Part shown: positions 26,143 to 37,104 of the stretch, piece after piece
How the letters are laid out: every line of letters begins with the position of its first letter
Numbering within the stretch: the stretch's first letter is position 1
Origin: Syntrophaceae bacterium UBA1411
Lineage (GTDB): Bacteria > Desulfobacterota > Syntrophia > Syntrophales > Smithellaceae
Direction of reading: 5' to 3'
Assembly: GCA_002304995.1 (NCBI GenBank)
Contig: DBPV01000106.1
Location: forward strand, 7,785-68,600
Length of the DNA stretch: 60,816 nt
Position numbers and translations under genes: made by a program
Notes under the pieces: model-generated
Seen by the model: the letters and a program-made list of their open reading frames with translations, nothing else
Databases searched by the model: none
What the model was told of the DNA's origin: nothing

Positions 26143-27432
26143 ATGCAGAAAATTTTCACACCGGCCTTGCTGACCCAGGAACAGCTGGCCGGCATTCAAC
26201 TGGCCGGTTTGCAGTGGACGGTCCGGCACGCCTACGCAGGATCGGACTTCTACCGCAAAAAATTCGACGCGGCGGGCGTCCGGCCGCAAGACATCCGCAC
26301 ACTTGACGATTTAAGGCGGCTTCCCTTTACAACGTCCCGGGACCTGCAGGATAACTACCCCTATCCGCTGCTGTCCGTTCCCTTTGAAGATGTCGTGCGC
26401 CTGCACGCCTCTTCCGGCACCACGGGCAAAAGAAAGGTCCTGGTCTATACGGCAAAAGACGTTGACGACTGGGCCGACATGTTTGCCCGCTGCTACGAAA
26501 CGGCTGAACTCACCAGAAGCGACAGGGTGCAGATCTGCGTCGGCTACGGCGTCTGGACGGCGGGAGTGGGCTTCCAGGCGGGCTGCGAACGGTTCGGCGC
26601 TTTTGCCGTTCCGGCCGGCCCCGGCAACATCGACATGCAGTTGCAGTTCCTGGTCGATTTCCAGACCACCGTCATCTGCAGCACCGCGTCGATGGCGCTT
26701 CTGCTCGCAGAGGAGGTTCATGCCCGCGGCCTTAAGGACAAGATCAGCGTCAAAAAAGTGATCTTCGGCGCGGAGCGCGCGAGCGACGCGCTGCGGCAGA
26801 AAGTCAAAACACTTTTGGGCGCCGAACACATCTTCGACATTCCGGGGCTCACCGAAGTTTACGGACCGGGCACGGGTCTCGACTGCCCGTACCACACGGG
26901 CATTCACTACTGGGCCGATTACTACATTCTGGAAATCCTGAACCCCGAAACGCTCGCGCCCGTCGCCGCAGGAGACGTGGGCGAGATGGTCTATACGACG
27001 CTCAGGAAGGAAGGGGCCCCCATGATCCGCTACCGCTCCCGGGATCTGACGCGCCTGATTCCCGGACGATGCGCCTGCGGCTCGCCTTTTCCGCGCCACG
27101 ACCGGATCGTCGGGCGTTCCGACGACATGTTTATCGTGCGGGGCGTCAATGTCTATCCCAGCCACATCGACGAGATCCTCTCCCGGCAGAAAGGCATCGC
27201 AACGGAATATCAGATCCATCTCGACCGCCTGGAGGACGGAAAGGACTACCTGACCGTCAAGGTTGAACGCGAAAAGGACGGAGACGCGGGCCGGGATGCC
27301 GCGCTGGCTTCCGCGATCGAAAAAACCATCCGCAAGGAGACGCTCGTCAGCGGCAAGGTACAGATCGTGGAGTACCAGTCTCTTCCCCGGACCGAGCGCA
27401 AGGCCAAAAGGGTCTTCGACCGGCGCGGATAA
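26143..27432 (+). CDS. paaK: Phenylacetate-CoA ligase family protein
   Basis: A 429-residue member of the PaaK branch of adenylate-forming enzymes. The ATP-binding loop is SSGTTGKRK near residue 92, the later motifs are EVYGPGTGLDC and RYRSRDLTRLI, and the C-terminal domain carries the catalytic lysine region (RTERKAKRVFD). The length is normal. It would make aryl-acetyl-CoA using ATP and CoA. Followed by indolepyruvate oxidoreductase genes, it fits interconversion of arylacetates, aryl-pyruvates and aromatic amino acids with reduced ferredoxin. In anaerobes the IorAB plus ligase pair can run either way. Confidence 0.92.
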   Translation: MQKIFTPALLTQEQLAGIQLAGLQWTVRHAYAGSDFYRKKFDAAGVRPQDIRTLDDLRRLPFTTSRDLQDNYPYPLLSVPFEDVVRLHASSGTTGKRKVLVYTAKDVDDWADMFARCYETAELTRSDRVQICVGYGVWTAGVGFQAGCERFGAFAVPAGPGNIDMQLQFLVDFQTTVICSTASMALLLAEEVHARGLKDKISVKKVIFGAERASDALRQKVKTLLGAEHIFDIPGLTEVYGPGTGLDCPYHTGIHYWADYYILEILNPETLAPVAAGDVGEMVYTTLRKEGAPMIRYRSRDLTRLIPGRCACGSPFPRHDRIVGRSDDMFIVRGVNVYPSHIDEILSRQKGIATEYQIHLDRLEDGKDYLTVKVEREKDGDAGRDAALASAIEKTIRKETLVSGKVQIVEYQSLPRTERKAKRVFDRRG

Positions 27433-27505
27433 GCTTTCCCCGTCCGCGGGAAACCGTCCGCGGGCCGGGCAGGTTTCCGAATCAGAAAGCACAAGGAATG
27501 CGTCA

Positions 27506-29332
27506 ATGTCACAATATGAAGAAAGAATCCTGATGGGCAACGAAGCGATCGGCCGGGGCCTCGTCGAATGCGGCTGCGAGTTCATCGCCGCCTACCCCGG
27601 CACGCCGTCTTCCGAAATCCTGTCCTCGGCTGTGAAATTCGTCCGGAAAACGGGCGTTCATACGCACCTCGAATGGTCCGTCAACGAAAAGGTGGCCTAC
27701 GAGGCGGCGCTGGCGTGCGCCTGCACGGGCAAGCGCGCCGCCGTGGCGATGAAGCAGGTGGGACTCAACGTCGCCGCCGATCCGTTCATGCGTTCCGCTT
27801 ACCTGGGAACGAAAGGCGGATTTGTCCTCGTCGCGGCGGACGATCCGGGCCCCCACAGCTCGCAGACGGAGCAGGACAGCCGCTTTTTCGCGCTCTTTGC
27901 CAAAATTCCCGTTTTCGATCCCGCCAGCCCCGCCGAGGCCAAAGACATGGTGCAGCAGGCCTTCGCGCTTTCGGAAAAATATGAAATTCCCGTCATGCTG
28001 CGGCCTACGACGCGCGTGTGCCACGCCCGCCAGAACGTGCCCTGCGGCCGGCCGGAAGTTTTAAACCGTCCGCCGCGTTTTGAAAAAGATCCGGGCCGGT
28101 GGATCGCCACGCCGCAGTTTCTTCCGGACCTCCACCGGCAGCTCAACGAAAAGATGGACCGGATCGCCGGCGAAGACGCTTTGCGTCCCCGCGCGTTTCG
28201 GGGGGGCGGATCGCAGCCGCGCCGCTGCGTCATCGCCTCCGGCGTCGCTTTCGCCCACGCGTACGACCTGCTCGCGGACATGGGCCTTCTGGGCCGGATC
28301 GATCTTTTTCAGGTCATCCTTTCCCACCCGCTGCACAAAGGATTTATCGAAGAAATCCGCTCGGACTACGACGCGATTCTGGTCGTTGAGGAAACCTACC
28401 CGGTCATCGAAACGCAGTTGATCAACGAACGTGTGACGGGCCGACGCTCCGGGCACATTCCCAACCGGGGTGAACTGACGCAGGACGTCGTCTTGCGCGT
28501 CCTGGAAAAATTTCTCAACCGGACGCCCGATCCGGCGACGCGCACCGCACCGGAAAAAGGCAAGCGGCCCTCGCTTTGCGCGGGGTGCCCGCATCGCGCC
28601 GCGTACTGGGCCATCAAGACAACCTTCCCCGGCGGCCTCTTTCCCAGCGACATCGGCTGCTACACGCTGGCAATGAACTTTGGGGCCATCGACACCTGCC
28701 ACTGCATGGGGGCCTGCATCAGCCAGGCGGAAGGATTTTATTTTGCCTACGCGGACGAGAAAAATCCGCCGGCCATTGTCGTCAGCATCGGCGACTCGAC
28801 GTTCTTTCACGCCGGCATTCCCGGGCTCATCAACGCCGTCCTGCACAGGGCCCGCTTTATTCTGGTGATCCTGGACAACGCCACAACCGCCATGACGGGC
28901 AATCAGCCGGTGCCGCATCTGGGAATCACCGCCGACGGCAGTCCGGGCCGGGCCGTCCTGATTCCGGACCTTCTTAAGGCCTGCGGCGTCTCCTTCATCC
29001 GCGAGTGTGATCCTTACGACATGGAGGCCTTAAGCCGTCATCTCAGAGAAGCGGACCGCCACTGCCGTTCGGAAGAAGGCGGCGTGGCCGCCGTCATCAC
29101 CAAACATCCCTGCCTGCTGGATCACGGCGCAAAAGGAAATGAGACCCTATGGGCCATGACGGTTTCGGAAGACTGCTCCGGCTGCCGGCAATGCCTGGAG
29201 GAATTCGAGTGCCCCGCCCTGGTTTTCAACGACGAAACCGGCAAAGTGGACATCGACGACACGATTTGCGCGGGCTGCGGAGTTTGCGTCGCGGTCTGCC
29301 CGCTGGGGGCGATCACGGCACGGGAAAAGTAA
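27506..29332 (+). CDS. iorA: Indolepyruvate:ferredoxin oxidoreductase alpha subunit
   Basis: A 608-residue protein. The N-terminal pyrimidine domain has GNEAIGRGLVECG and YPGTPSSEI. The TPP-binding region has GDSTFFHAGIPGL and DNATTAMTGNQ. The C terminus carries two [4Fe-4S] motifs, CSGCRQCLEEFEC and CAGCGVCVAVC. ATG 27506 follows AAGGA; the longer frame overlaps paaK. The enzyme oxidatively decarboxylates aryl-pyruvates to aryl-acetyl-CoA with reduction of ferredoxin. Length and domains are standard. Confidence 0.95.
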   Translation: MSQYEERILMGNEAIGRGLVECGCEFIAAYPGTPSSEILSSAVKFVRKTGVHTHLEWSVNEKVAYEAALACACTGKRAAVAMKQVGLNVAADPFMRSAYLGTKGGFVLVAADDPGPHSSQTEQDSRFFALFAKIPVFDPASPAEAKDMVQQAFALSEKYEIPVMLRPTTRVCHARQNVPCGRPEVLNRPPRFEKDPGRWIATPQFLPDLHRQLNEKMDRIAGEDALRPRAFRGGGSQPRRCVIASGVAFAHAYDLLADMGLLGRIDLFQVILSHPLHKGFIEEIRSDYDAILVVEETYPVIETQLINERVTGRRSGHIPNRGELTQDVVLRVLEKFLNRTPDPATRTAPEKGKRPSLCAGCPHRAAYWAIKTTFPGGLFPSDIGCYTLAMNFGAIDTCHCMGACISQAEGFYFAYADEKNPPAIVVSIGDSTFFHAGIPGLINAVLHRARFILVILDNATTAMTGNQPVPHLGITADGSPGRAVLIPDLLKACGVSFIRECDPYDMEALSRHLREADRHCRSEEGGVAAVITKHPCLLDHGAKGNETLWAMTVSEDCSGCRQCLEEFECPALVFNDETGKVDIDDTICAGCGVCVAVCPLGAITAREK

Positions 29333-29402
29333 ACCTTTTCTGCAAGGGAACAGCCGCAACCGTTCCCTGCCTTGCGGATGTGGAATCAAAAGGAAAAATG
29401 CC

Positions 29403-29915
29403 ATGAAACAACAAATCATCGTGAGCGGCGTAGGCGGCCAGGGCGTCGTGTTTGCAACGCGCCTGCTCGCCCACGCCGCCATGGAAAGCGGCCATCCCGT
29501 TTTGACCTCGGAAAACCACGGCATGGCCATGCGCGGCGGAACGATCATTTCGCACGTTAAAATCGGCGCCTTTCACAGCCCGCTCATCCGTCAAGGCCAC
29601 GCGGACCTCGGGCTTTTTTTGAACAGGGAAAATCTCGGCATTCACGGCGGCATGATGAAAGAAACGGGGACGCTTTTCGTCAACACGCCGTTTCCCGGCG
29701 CCTACCGGCATTGCGACGCCACCGGCCTGGCCCGCGGCGCCGGCGCCGTCGTCGCGGCCAACCTTGTTTTGCTGGGCTTTGCCGTCCGGACCGGCGGCTT
29801 CTTCTGCACGGCCGGGCAGTTGGAAGAGGTCATTCAACGCATTTCCCCGCCCAAACAACTGGAGCTGAACTTAAAGGGCTTTCGCCTGGGCCTGGAAGCG
29901 CAGCGCTCCTCTTGA
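29403..29915 (+). CDS. iorB: Indolepyruvate:ferredoxin oxidoreductase beta subunit
   Basis: A 170-residue gamma-type domain of 2-oxoacid oxidoreductases, starting IIVSGVGGQGVVFATRLLA, with ENHGMAMRGGTIISHV around residue 39. It is the usual length for IorB. The gene is 70 bases downstream of iorA with AAAGG before the ATG, completing the enzyme. It converges on a CoA-transferase gene; the 34-base gap holds no clear hairpin. Confidence 0.93.
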   Translation: MKQQIIVSGVGGQGVVFATRLLAHAAMESGHPVLTSENHGMAMRGGTIISHVKIGAFHSPLIRQGHADLGLFLNRENLGIHGGMMKETGTLFVNTPFPGAYRHCDATGLARGAGAVVAANLVLLGFAVRTGGFFCTAGQLEEVIQRISPPKQLELNLKGFRLGLEAQRSS

Positions 29916-29949
29916 TCCTGCTCCGGCGGTGGGGGGCAAGGGACGAGGT

Positions 29950-31950
29950 TCAGGGGGTGGTTCTTTTCAACTCCTTTTCCGCTTCTTTCCGGGTTTCGTA
30001 CATGTGGGGCGTTACTTTCTTTTCCCGAAGCGCGTCGCCCAGTTTCATCCGTGCGAAAGCGCTCGAGGTGTAGTTCGTGGTCTTGATGTAATATTTCTCG
30101 ACGAATTCCTTCACCATCTCCGTGTATTCGTCCATCAAATCAGGCAGGATGTTGAAATTGTCGTAATTGACGATCGTGTAAACTTTCCGGCCCACCGGTT
30201 CGAGAATGGCGAGGACGGCCTGGCGGATCTCCTCGATCTGCCGGCTCGTTTTTACATAGTAGCCCTCAAAGTTGACAAAGAAAAGATTTTCCTCCGGCTG
30301 ATAGGTCAGCCGCTCTTCCAGAGGCAGGCTGAGCAGGTCGCCGGCCAACCCCATCGGTTCCGGGGCGAAAATCCGTTCGTTCATGAGGCGGACATCCCTG
30401 ATGATGGGCGTAAAGTCCATCAGGGCCAGGACGTCTTTTTCCAGGTCGATGCCCGGGGCAATTTCAATGAGCTCCATGCCCTCGCGCGTCAGAGCAAAAA
30501 CGCAGCGCTCCGTCACATAGCGCACGTAAAGATCCTGCTCGGCTCCGTACCGGCCGCCGAACGTCATGTGCTCGACCTGGCGGACGAATTTTTTCGTTTT
30601 CCCCTCCCGGTCGATGCAGAGCTTCTGATCGCTTACCGACACGCCGAGTCCGCCCGCGGTAAAGGTGCCCACAAAGATGCATTTCTTGGCGGCCTGGCTG
30701 ATGTTGATGAACCCGCCGCATCCGGCCAGCCTTGGACCAAATTTGCTCACGTTGACGTTGCCGTCGCTGTCCGCCTCCGCCATGCCCAGGCAGGCAATGT
30801 CCAGGCCTCCGCCGTCGTAAAAGTCGAACTGGTAAGGCTGATCAATGAGGCAGTCGGTGTTGGCGGCGGCGCCGAAATTCAATCCGCCGGCGGGAACACC
30901 GCCGATGACGCCCGGTTCCGCGGTGAGCGTGAAGTAAGACAGAATTTTCTCTTCGTTCGCGACATTGGCGACTCCTTCGGGCATTCCGATCCCCAGGTTG
31001 ACGATGTCGTTGGCCTTCAGCTCGAAGGCAGCCCGGCGGGCGATGATTTTCCGCGCCCCCATCTCCATGGGCGTCATGGAATGCAGGGGCATTTTGATTT
31101 CGCAGCTGAAGGAGGGATCGTAAAATTCCCCGAAGGTCTGCCAGTGGTTTTGCGGCCGCGCGACGACCACGCAGTCGACAATGATGCCGGGAACCTTGAC
31201 CTGCCTGGCGTTCAGCGTTCCCTTGTCGGCGACTCTTTCCACCTGCGCAATGACATAGCCGCCCGAATTTCTCGCGGCCATGGCGATCGAAAGATTTTCG
31301 ATGGTCAGGGCTTCTTTTTCCATCGTGATGTTGCCGTCGATATCGCCGGTTGTCCCCCGGATGATCGCCACATTGACGGGAGGAAGTTTATACGAAAGAT
31401 ATTCCTTCCCGTCGAATGCGATGAGCTCGACAAGATCTTCCGTGGTGATGCTGTTGACTTTTCCGCCGCTGTAGCGCGGATCGACATACGTTCCCAGTCC
31501 GATGGTCGTAATCGTGCGCGGTTTATGGGCGGCAATATCGCGAAACATATGCGATATAACCCCCTGGGGCCAATTGTAGGCGAGAATTTTGTTTTCGATG
31601 GCGAGCCGGCCGAGTTTCGGCGCCAGCCCCCAGTGCCCGCCGATCACCTTTCTCACCAGCCCTTCATGGGCAAAATGGTTTAGCCCCTTTTCTTTGCCGT
31701 CTCCCTGGCCCGCGGCGTACATGAGGGTGAGGTCCCTGGGAAAACCGGTCTGCAAAAAATATTCTTCCAGCGCGATGGCGATTTCTTCCGCGAAACCCGC
31801 GCCGACGAATCCTCCCGTAGCGACCACATCGCCCGATTTGACAAGCTGGACGGCTTCCTTGGCGGTGACCACCTTGTTGCGCGCCCGCATGATGCCCCGC
31901 AGAACCGGATGACCGCTTGTTCTTCCCGCCGGTGTTCCATTCAATGCCAT
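29950..31950 (-). CDS. YdiF-like acyl-CoA:acetate/3-ketoacid CoA-transferase with C-terminal extension
   Basis: A 666-residue protein. Residues ~20-530 form the two-lobed family I CoA-transferase with GGFVGAGFAEEIA in the first lobe and NLGIGMPEGVANVA, carrying the probable catalytic glutamate, in the second. Typical YdiF or propionate CoA-transferase proteins end near 520-530. The extra ~130 residues (from about EENLFFVNFEGYYV) look like a separate alpha/beta domain, perhaps STAS/SpoIIAA-like, with TIVNYDNFNI and RMKLGDALRE. GGAGG precedes the start. The next gene upstream on this strand is a sigma-54 activator, 193 bases away. Confidence 0.88.
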   Translation of the reverse strand: MALNGTPAGRTSGHPVLRGIMRARNKVVTAKEAVQLVKSGDVVATGGFVGAGFAEEIAIALEEYFLQTGFPRDLTLMYAAGQGDGKEKGLNHFAHEGLVRKVIGGHWGLAPKLGRLAIENKILAYNWPQGVISHMFRDIAAHKPRTITTIGLGTYVDPRYSGGKVNSITTEDLVELIAFDGKEYLSYKLPPVNVAIIRGTTGDIDGNITMEKEALTIENLSIAMAARNSGGYVIAQVERVADKGTLNARQVKVPGIIVDCVVVARPQNHWQTFGEFYDPSFSCEIKMPLHSMTPMEMGARKIIARRAAFELKANDIVNLGIGMPEGVANVANEEKILSYFTLTAEPGVIGGVPAGGLNFGAAANTDCLIDQPYQFDFYDGGGLDIACLGMAEADSDGNVNVSKFGPRLAGCGGFINISQAAKKCIFVGTFTAGGLGVSVSDQKLCIDREGKTKKFVRQVEHMTFGGRYGAEQDLYVRYVTERCVFALTREGMELIEIAPGIDLEKDVLALMDFTPIIRDVRLMNERIFAPEPMGLAGDLLSLPLEERLTYQPEENLFFVNFEGYYVKTSRQIEEIRQAVLAILEPVGRKVYTIVNYDNFNILPDLMDEYTEMVKEFVEKYYIKTTNYTSSAFARMKLGDALREKKVTPHMYETRKEAEKELKRTTP

Positions 31951-32143
31951 GAGACACCTCCGATATCAAAGCATTTGAATTTTGTTGTTCAAATTTTATG
32001 CCAGAGCGCCAAGCGCCGTCCGGGGCTGCCGGGAAGGCTTGAAACCATTCAAAATGTATCTTTTGAGGTGTGCGGGAAAAGGCGCCGGCCGGAGCGCGCC
32101 CCCGTCGAAGCGGGTGGTTCAGGGCTTTAGTGTAGCATGGCTG

Positions 32144-33595
<1,452 letters not shown>

Positions 33596-33662
33596 CTTTC
33601 ATCCCCTTCCGTGTATTACTTAGTGACCCCAAAATGTATCAAAAGACCTACATGTTATCATT

Positions 33663-33692
33663 TATATACGCGCTTATGATCCCTCCTGTCAA
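33663..33692 (-). promoter_or_regulatory. Promoter of the sigma-54 activator gene
   Basis: On the minus strand, TTGACA and TATATA lie 18 bases apart, about 70 bases before the start. The activator is thus likely made by the housekeeping polymerase. Confidence 0.55.
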
Positions 33693-33769
33693 ACTTATTT
33701 TTTTCATCCGCCGGGCAATGTCCCTTTAAAATTGCGCAAAAGAACGGTCCGGCCGACGCACGCTTCCGG

Positions 33770-33786
33770 TGGTCTGGAAATTGCAA
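33770..33786 (+). promoter_or_regulatory. Sigma-54 (-24/-12) promoter for the TRAP operon
   Basis: TGGTCT, five bases, then TTGCA: the required GG and GC dinucleotides have exactly ten bases between them. It lies ~85 bases before dctP and downstream of the divergent activator gene. The AT-rich stretch at 33630-33670 could hold upstream activator sites. Confidence 0.7.
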
Positions 33787-33870
33787 AACTTCAGGGGCAG
33801 AGGAGATCGGAGTTTCGCTGTTTTCTTTTTTTTCAGAAACACCAACATATTCTAGGGAGGAGGAAATCCA

Positions 33871-34965
33871 ATGAGAAAAAACGCTTTCGTTTTTGCTTTG
33901 GTGTCGGCATTTGTCTTCAGCGTCATCTTATCAGCATCATCCGCTCCGGCCGCAGAAAAAGTGATCCGGTGGAAAATGACGTCCACCTGGCCCCCGTCCA
34001 TTGACCTCATCCAGGCCGATCAGGCTTTCGTGAAAGCCGTCAATCAGCTGTGCAAAGGCCGCCTGGAAATCAAGTTCTTCACCGGGGGAACCCTGATGCC
34101 CTCGTATGAAGTTTTCGATGCCGTCAGCAAAGGGACGATTGAAGCCTCCGGCGACTGGCCCAACTACTGGGCGGGAAAAGACCCGGTCTTCGATACGCTG
34201 GGCTCTTATCCCATGGGACTCACGCCCGTCGATTATCTCGTGTGGTACTACAACGGCGGCGGCAAAGCCATCTATGACGAAGCCTACGGAAAATTCGGAA
34301 TGGTTTATCTCGTCACGGGCGTCACTCCGATGGAAAGCGGCATCCGCAGCAACAAACCCGTCAGGTCCCTGCAGGACCTGAAAGGCATGAAAATCCGCAT
34401 GTCCGGCAAGACGCAGGGCAAGCTGCTCAAGGATCTCGGAGCCGCACAGGTCGCCCTGTCGGGCCAGGAAATTTACCAGGCGCTGCAGAAAGGCGTGGTG
34501 GACGCCGCCGAGTTCAGCAGCCCGTCATGCGACTGGGGCATGGGATTCCAGGAAGTCACAAAATACTGGGCCGTGCCGGGATGGCATCAGCCGGCGTCGG
34601 TCATGGGCGTTATGATCAACAAGAAGGTCTGGGACAGCCTGGACAAGGACTTGCAGGCGAATATCCGCTACGCGGCGCAGGCCGCTTCCATGGAATTTTT
34701 CTGCAAGCAATACTACGACACCATCGAATACACGCAGAAGTTCATCAAGAAAGGCATTAAAATCAGCCGTTACGATGATGCCGTGCTGGACACCATTCTG
34801 AAACTGACCAACAAGCACACCGAGGCTTCGGCAAAGGAAAGCCCTCTCTTCAAAAAGTCGATGCAGTCTCAGATGAAGTTCAAGAAAGATTTTTCGCAGT
34901 GGCGGGCGATGGAAGTGCCGTTCCAGTTCGGATTCAATCCGACGGAGTACCCCAAGCTCGATTGA
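33871..34965 (+). CDS. dctP: TRAP transporter substrate-binding protein (DctP family)
   Basis: A 364-residue periplasmic protein with a cleavable signal (FVFALVSAFVFSVIL, then SSAPAAE). The mature part begins IRWKMTSTWPPS and includes the family's carboxylate-contact region (GMKIRMSGKTQG). The style resembles the mannitol/chloroaromatic-type DctP subgroup, so an organic acid is the likely ligand, but the substrate cannot be set from sequence. GGAGGAGG precedes the ATG. An inverted repeat separates it from dctQ, which would allow higher dctP mRNA levels. Confidence 0.92.
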   Translation: MRKNAFVFALVSAFVFSVILSASSAPAAEKVIRWKMTSTWPPSIDLIQADQAFVKAVNQLCKGRLEIKFFTGGTLMPSYEVFDAVSKGTIEASGDWPNYWAGKDPVFDTLGSYPMGLTPVDYLVWYYNGGGKAIYDEAYGKFGMVYLVTGVTPMESGIRSNKPVRSLQDLKGMKIRMSGKTQGKLLKDLGAAQVALSGQEIYQALQKGVVDAAEFSSPSCDWGMGFQEVTKYWAVPGWHQPASVMGVMINKKVWDSLDKDLQANIRYAAQAASMEFFCKQYYDTIEYTQKFIKKGIKISRYDDAVLDTILKLTNKHTEASAKESPLFKKSMQSQMKFKKDFSQWRAMEVPFQFGFNPTEYPKLD

Positions 34966-34992
34966 TGGAAATGACGCATGCCAGACCGACGG

Positions 34993-35040
34993 ACGTCACG
35001 CCTCCCGCGGCGCCAAAAAGCCGCCGCGCGGAGGTGACGT
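34993..35040. repeat. Large imperfect inverted repeat between dctP and dctQ
   Basis: The arms begin with ACGTCAC and end with TGACGT around a short AAAAAG-type loop. Most of the ~20-base arms pair, with small bulges. There is no T tract, so it probably stabilises the dctP mRNA end rather than stopping transcription. Confidence 0.7.
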
Positions 35041-35172
35041 TCCGTTCAGATCCTCCTCTGCTTGTCTGTTGACGTTTGCTGTTTTTACCCTGCTGAAGGG
35101 CTTTTCAACGGACCAAGAACCATCGGGCGGTATTCGTCTCTTGCAAACTTTTCCGCGGTAAAGGAGGCGCCA

Positions 35173-35682
35173 ATGAACATTGCGATAAAAATTTCGAAGT
35201 TCTGCGATGCGATCAGTGAGTGGACCGGAAGAATTTTTGCCTGGGTCATCGTGCCCCTGGTGCTGCTCACCGTAATGGAGGTCGTGCTCCGCAGATTTCT
35301 CGGCTCACCCACCATCTGGAGCTTTGAGGTGCTCAAGCAGCTCTACGGGCTGCACTTCATGATCGTCGCGGCCTTCGGCCTGCTTTACGGATCTCACGTG
35401 TCCGTTGACGTCTTTACCGTCATGCTTTCCAAAAAGAGAAGAGCGCTTCTCGACATCATCGGCTACGTGCTGTTCTTTTTCCCCTTCGTGATCGTCTGCA
35501 TCTGGCAGGGCTATTCCTTCGCCGCCACCTCCTGGGCCATGAAGGAAACCACCTGGAGCGTTTTCGCGCCGCCGATCTATCCCATCAAAACGGTCATCAT
35601 GATCACGTTCATCCTGCTTTTGATTCAGGGAATATCCGAAGTCATCAAGAGAATCGTCATTCTCCAGGGAGGTGACCTATGA
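35173..35682 (+). CDS. dctQ: TRAP transporter small permease (DctQ family)
   Basis: A 169-residue membrane protein with four hydrophobic segments, including IFAWVIVPLVLLTVMEVVL and the segment starting GYVLFFFPFVIV. This is the expected layout of DctQ. AAGGAGG sits a few bases before ATG 35173; the longer frame upstream is non-coding leader. It overlaps dctM by four bases (ATGA). Confidence 0.9.
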   Translation: MNIAIKISKFCDAISEWTGRIFAWVIVPLVLLTVMEVVLRRFLGSPTIWSFEVLKQLYGLHFMIVAAFGLLYGSHVSVDVFTVMLSKKRRALLDIIGYVLFFFPFVIVCIWQGYSFAATSWAMKETTWSVFAPPIYPIKTVIMITFILLLIQGISEVIKRIVILQGGDL

Positions 35683-37010
35683 TCGATATGAGCCCTGAAT
35701 TGATAACGATTCTGATGTTTGCGGGCCTTCTTATCGGCCTGTTCATGGGGCATCCGCTTGCCTTTGTCCTGGGCGGACTGGCGGTAATTTTCGGACTGAT
35801 CGGCTGGGGCCCCTCGATGTTTTACATGTTCATGAACCGGATCTGGGGAACGATGGACAACTACGTTCTTCTGGCCATACCGCTCTTCGTTTTCATGGCG
35901 CAGCTTCTGGATCAGTCGGGCGTCGCGGACGACCTTTTCAAAGCCCTGCGCTACGTTTTGGGACAGGTGCGGGGCGGCATCCTCCTGTCCGTGATCGTTG
36001 TGTCGACGATCTTCGCCGCCTGCACCGGCATCATCGGCGCCTCGGTGGTCACCATGGGGCTTCTGGCGGTTCCCATGATGAGAAAGTACGGCTATGACAA
36101 GCAAATGTCCTACGGTTCGATTTGCGCCGGCGGAACCCTGGGAATCCTGATACCGCCGAGCATCATGCTGGTGGTCATGGCAAGCGAGGCGACGCTGTCC
36201 GTGGGCAAGTTGTTTGCCGCGGCCGTCCTGCCGGGGCTTCTCCTCGCCCTTCTTTACCTTCTGTACGTCGGAATCCGTTGCTTTTTCAAACCGGAACTCG
36301 GCCCCCCCATCAGCGTGGAAGAGCGCGCCGGTGTTACAACCGCGCAAATTGCCATGATGGTTCTGAAATCGCTGGTTCCCCCCATGATCCTGATCCTCGG
36401 CGTCCTGGGATCGCTGTTTTTCGGCATCGCCACACCGACCGAGGCCTCGGGCGTAGGAGCGTTTCTGGCCTTTGTCATGGTCCTCGCCTATCGGAAATTC
36501 ACCTGGCGCGGATTGTACCGGGCCGTGATTCAGACGGCGAAAATCAACACCATGGTCATCATCATTCTCTGCGGCGCCACCTGTTTTACCGGTGTATTTC
36601 TCGGCGTCGGCGGCGGCGACGTGGTCACGGATTTCGTGATGGGTCTGGGGCTGGGAAAATGGGGAACCTTCTGGGTCATGATGGCCATTGTTTTTATCCT
36701 GGGCATGTTTATCGACTGGATCGGCATCGTGCTGATCTGCTTTCCCATCTTTCTGCCGATTGCCAAGCAGCTCGGTTTCGATACGCTCTGGTTCGTCGTC
36801 ATGATCGCGGTCAATCTCCAGTCGTCTTTCCTCACGCCGCCTTTCGGCTATGCTCTCTTCTACATCAAGGGCATCGATCCCGACCGGATCGACATCAAAG
36901 ACGTCTACCGGGGCATTGTGCCCTTTGTGGCGCTGATGCTGATCGGACTGATCATCTGCGCACTTCTGCCGCAGATCATTATGTGGCTGCCGGAGGTATT
37001 GATTGATTAA
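35679..37010 (+). CDS. dctM: TRAP transporter large permease (DctM family)
   Basis: A 443-residue protein with about 12 hydrophobic segments, of DctM type (FMGHPLAFVLGGLAV near the start, GTLGILIPPSIMLVVMAS in the middle, GMFIDWIGIVLICFP later). It is the transport subunit and uses a sodium or proton gradient with the DctP-bound ligand. Its start overlaps the dctQ stop. The length is typical. Confidence 0.93.
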   Translation: MIDMSPELITILMFAGLLIGLFMGHPLAFVLGGLAVIFGLIGWGPSMFYMFMNRIWGTMDNYVLLAIPLFVFMAQLLDQSGVADDLFKALRYVLGQVRGGILLSVIVVSTIFAACTGIIGASVVTMGLLAVPMMRKYGYDKQMSYGSICAGGTLGILIPPSIMLVVMASEATLSVGKLFAAAVLPGLLLALLYLLYVGIRCFFKPELGPPISVEERAGVTTAQIAMMVLKSLVPPMILILGVLGSLFFGIATPTEASGVGAFLAFVMVLAYRKFTWRGLYRAVIQTAKINTMVIIILCGATCFTGVFLGVGGGDVVTDFVMGLGLGKWGTFWVMMAIVFILGMFIDWIGIVLICFPIFLPIAKQLGFDTLWFVVMIAVNLQSSFLTPPFGYALFYIKGIDPDRIDIKDVYRGIVPFVALMLIGLIICALLPQIIMWLPEVLID

Positions 37011-37047
37011 TGAATGCTGCGCCACAGGATGACCGGAGAAAATAAGG

Positions 37048-37074
37048 GTCCGGGCAGTCCGGGCAGCCCGCGCA
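37048..37074 (+). repeat. Short tandem repeat, GTCCGGGCA twice plus a diverged third unit
   Basis: Two exact nine-base units followed by GCCCGCGCA, between dctM and the stress-protein gene. No function is evident. Confidence 0.7.
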
Positions 37075-37104
37075 GACGCTTCATACAGAAGGAGGAAGGA
37101 CCTC

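Noticed and set aside
29929..31683. Plus-strand open frame opposite the YdiF-like CoA-transferase
   Set aside because: Shadow frame; composition is antisense-like and it lacks a ribosome site.
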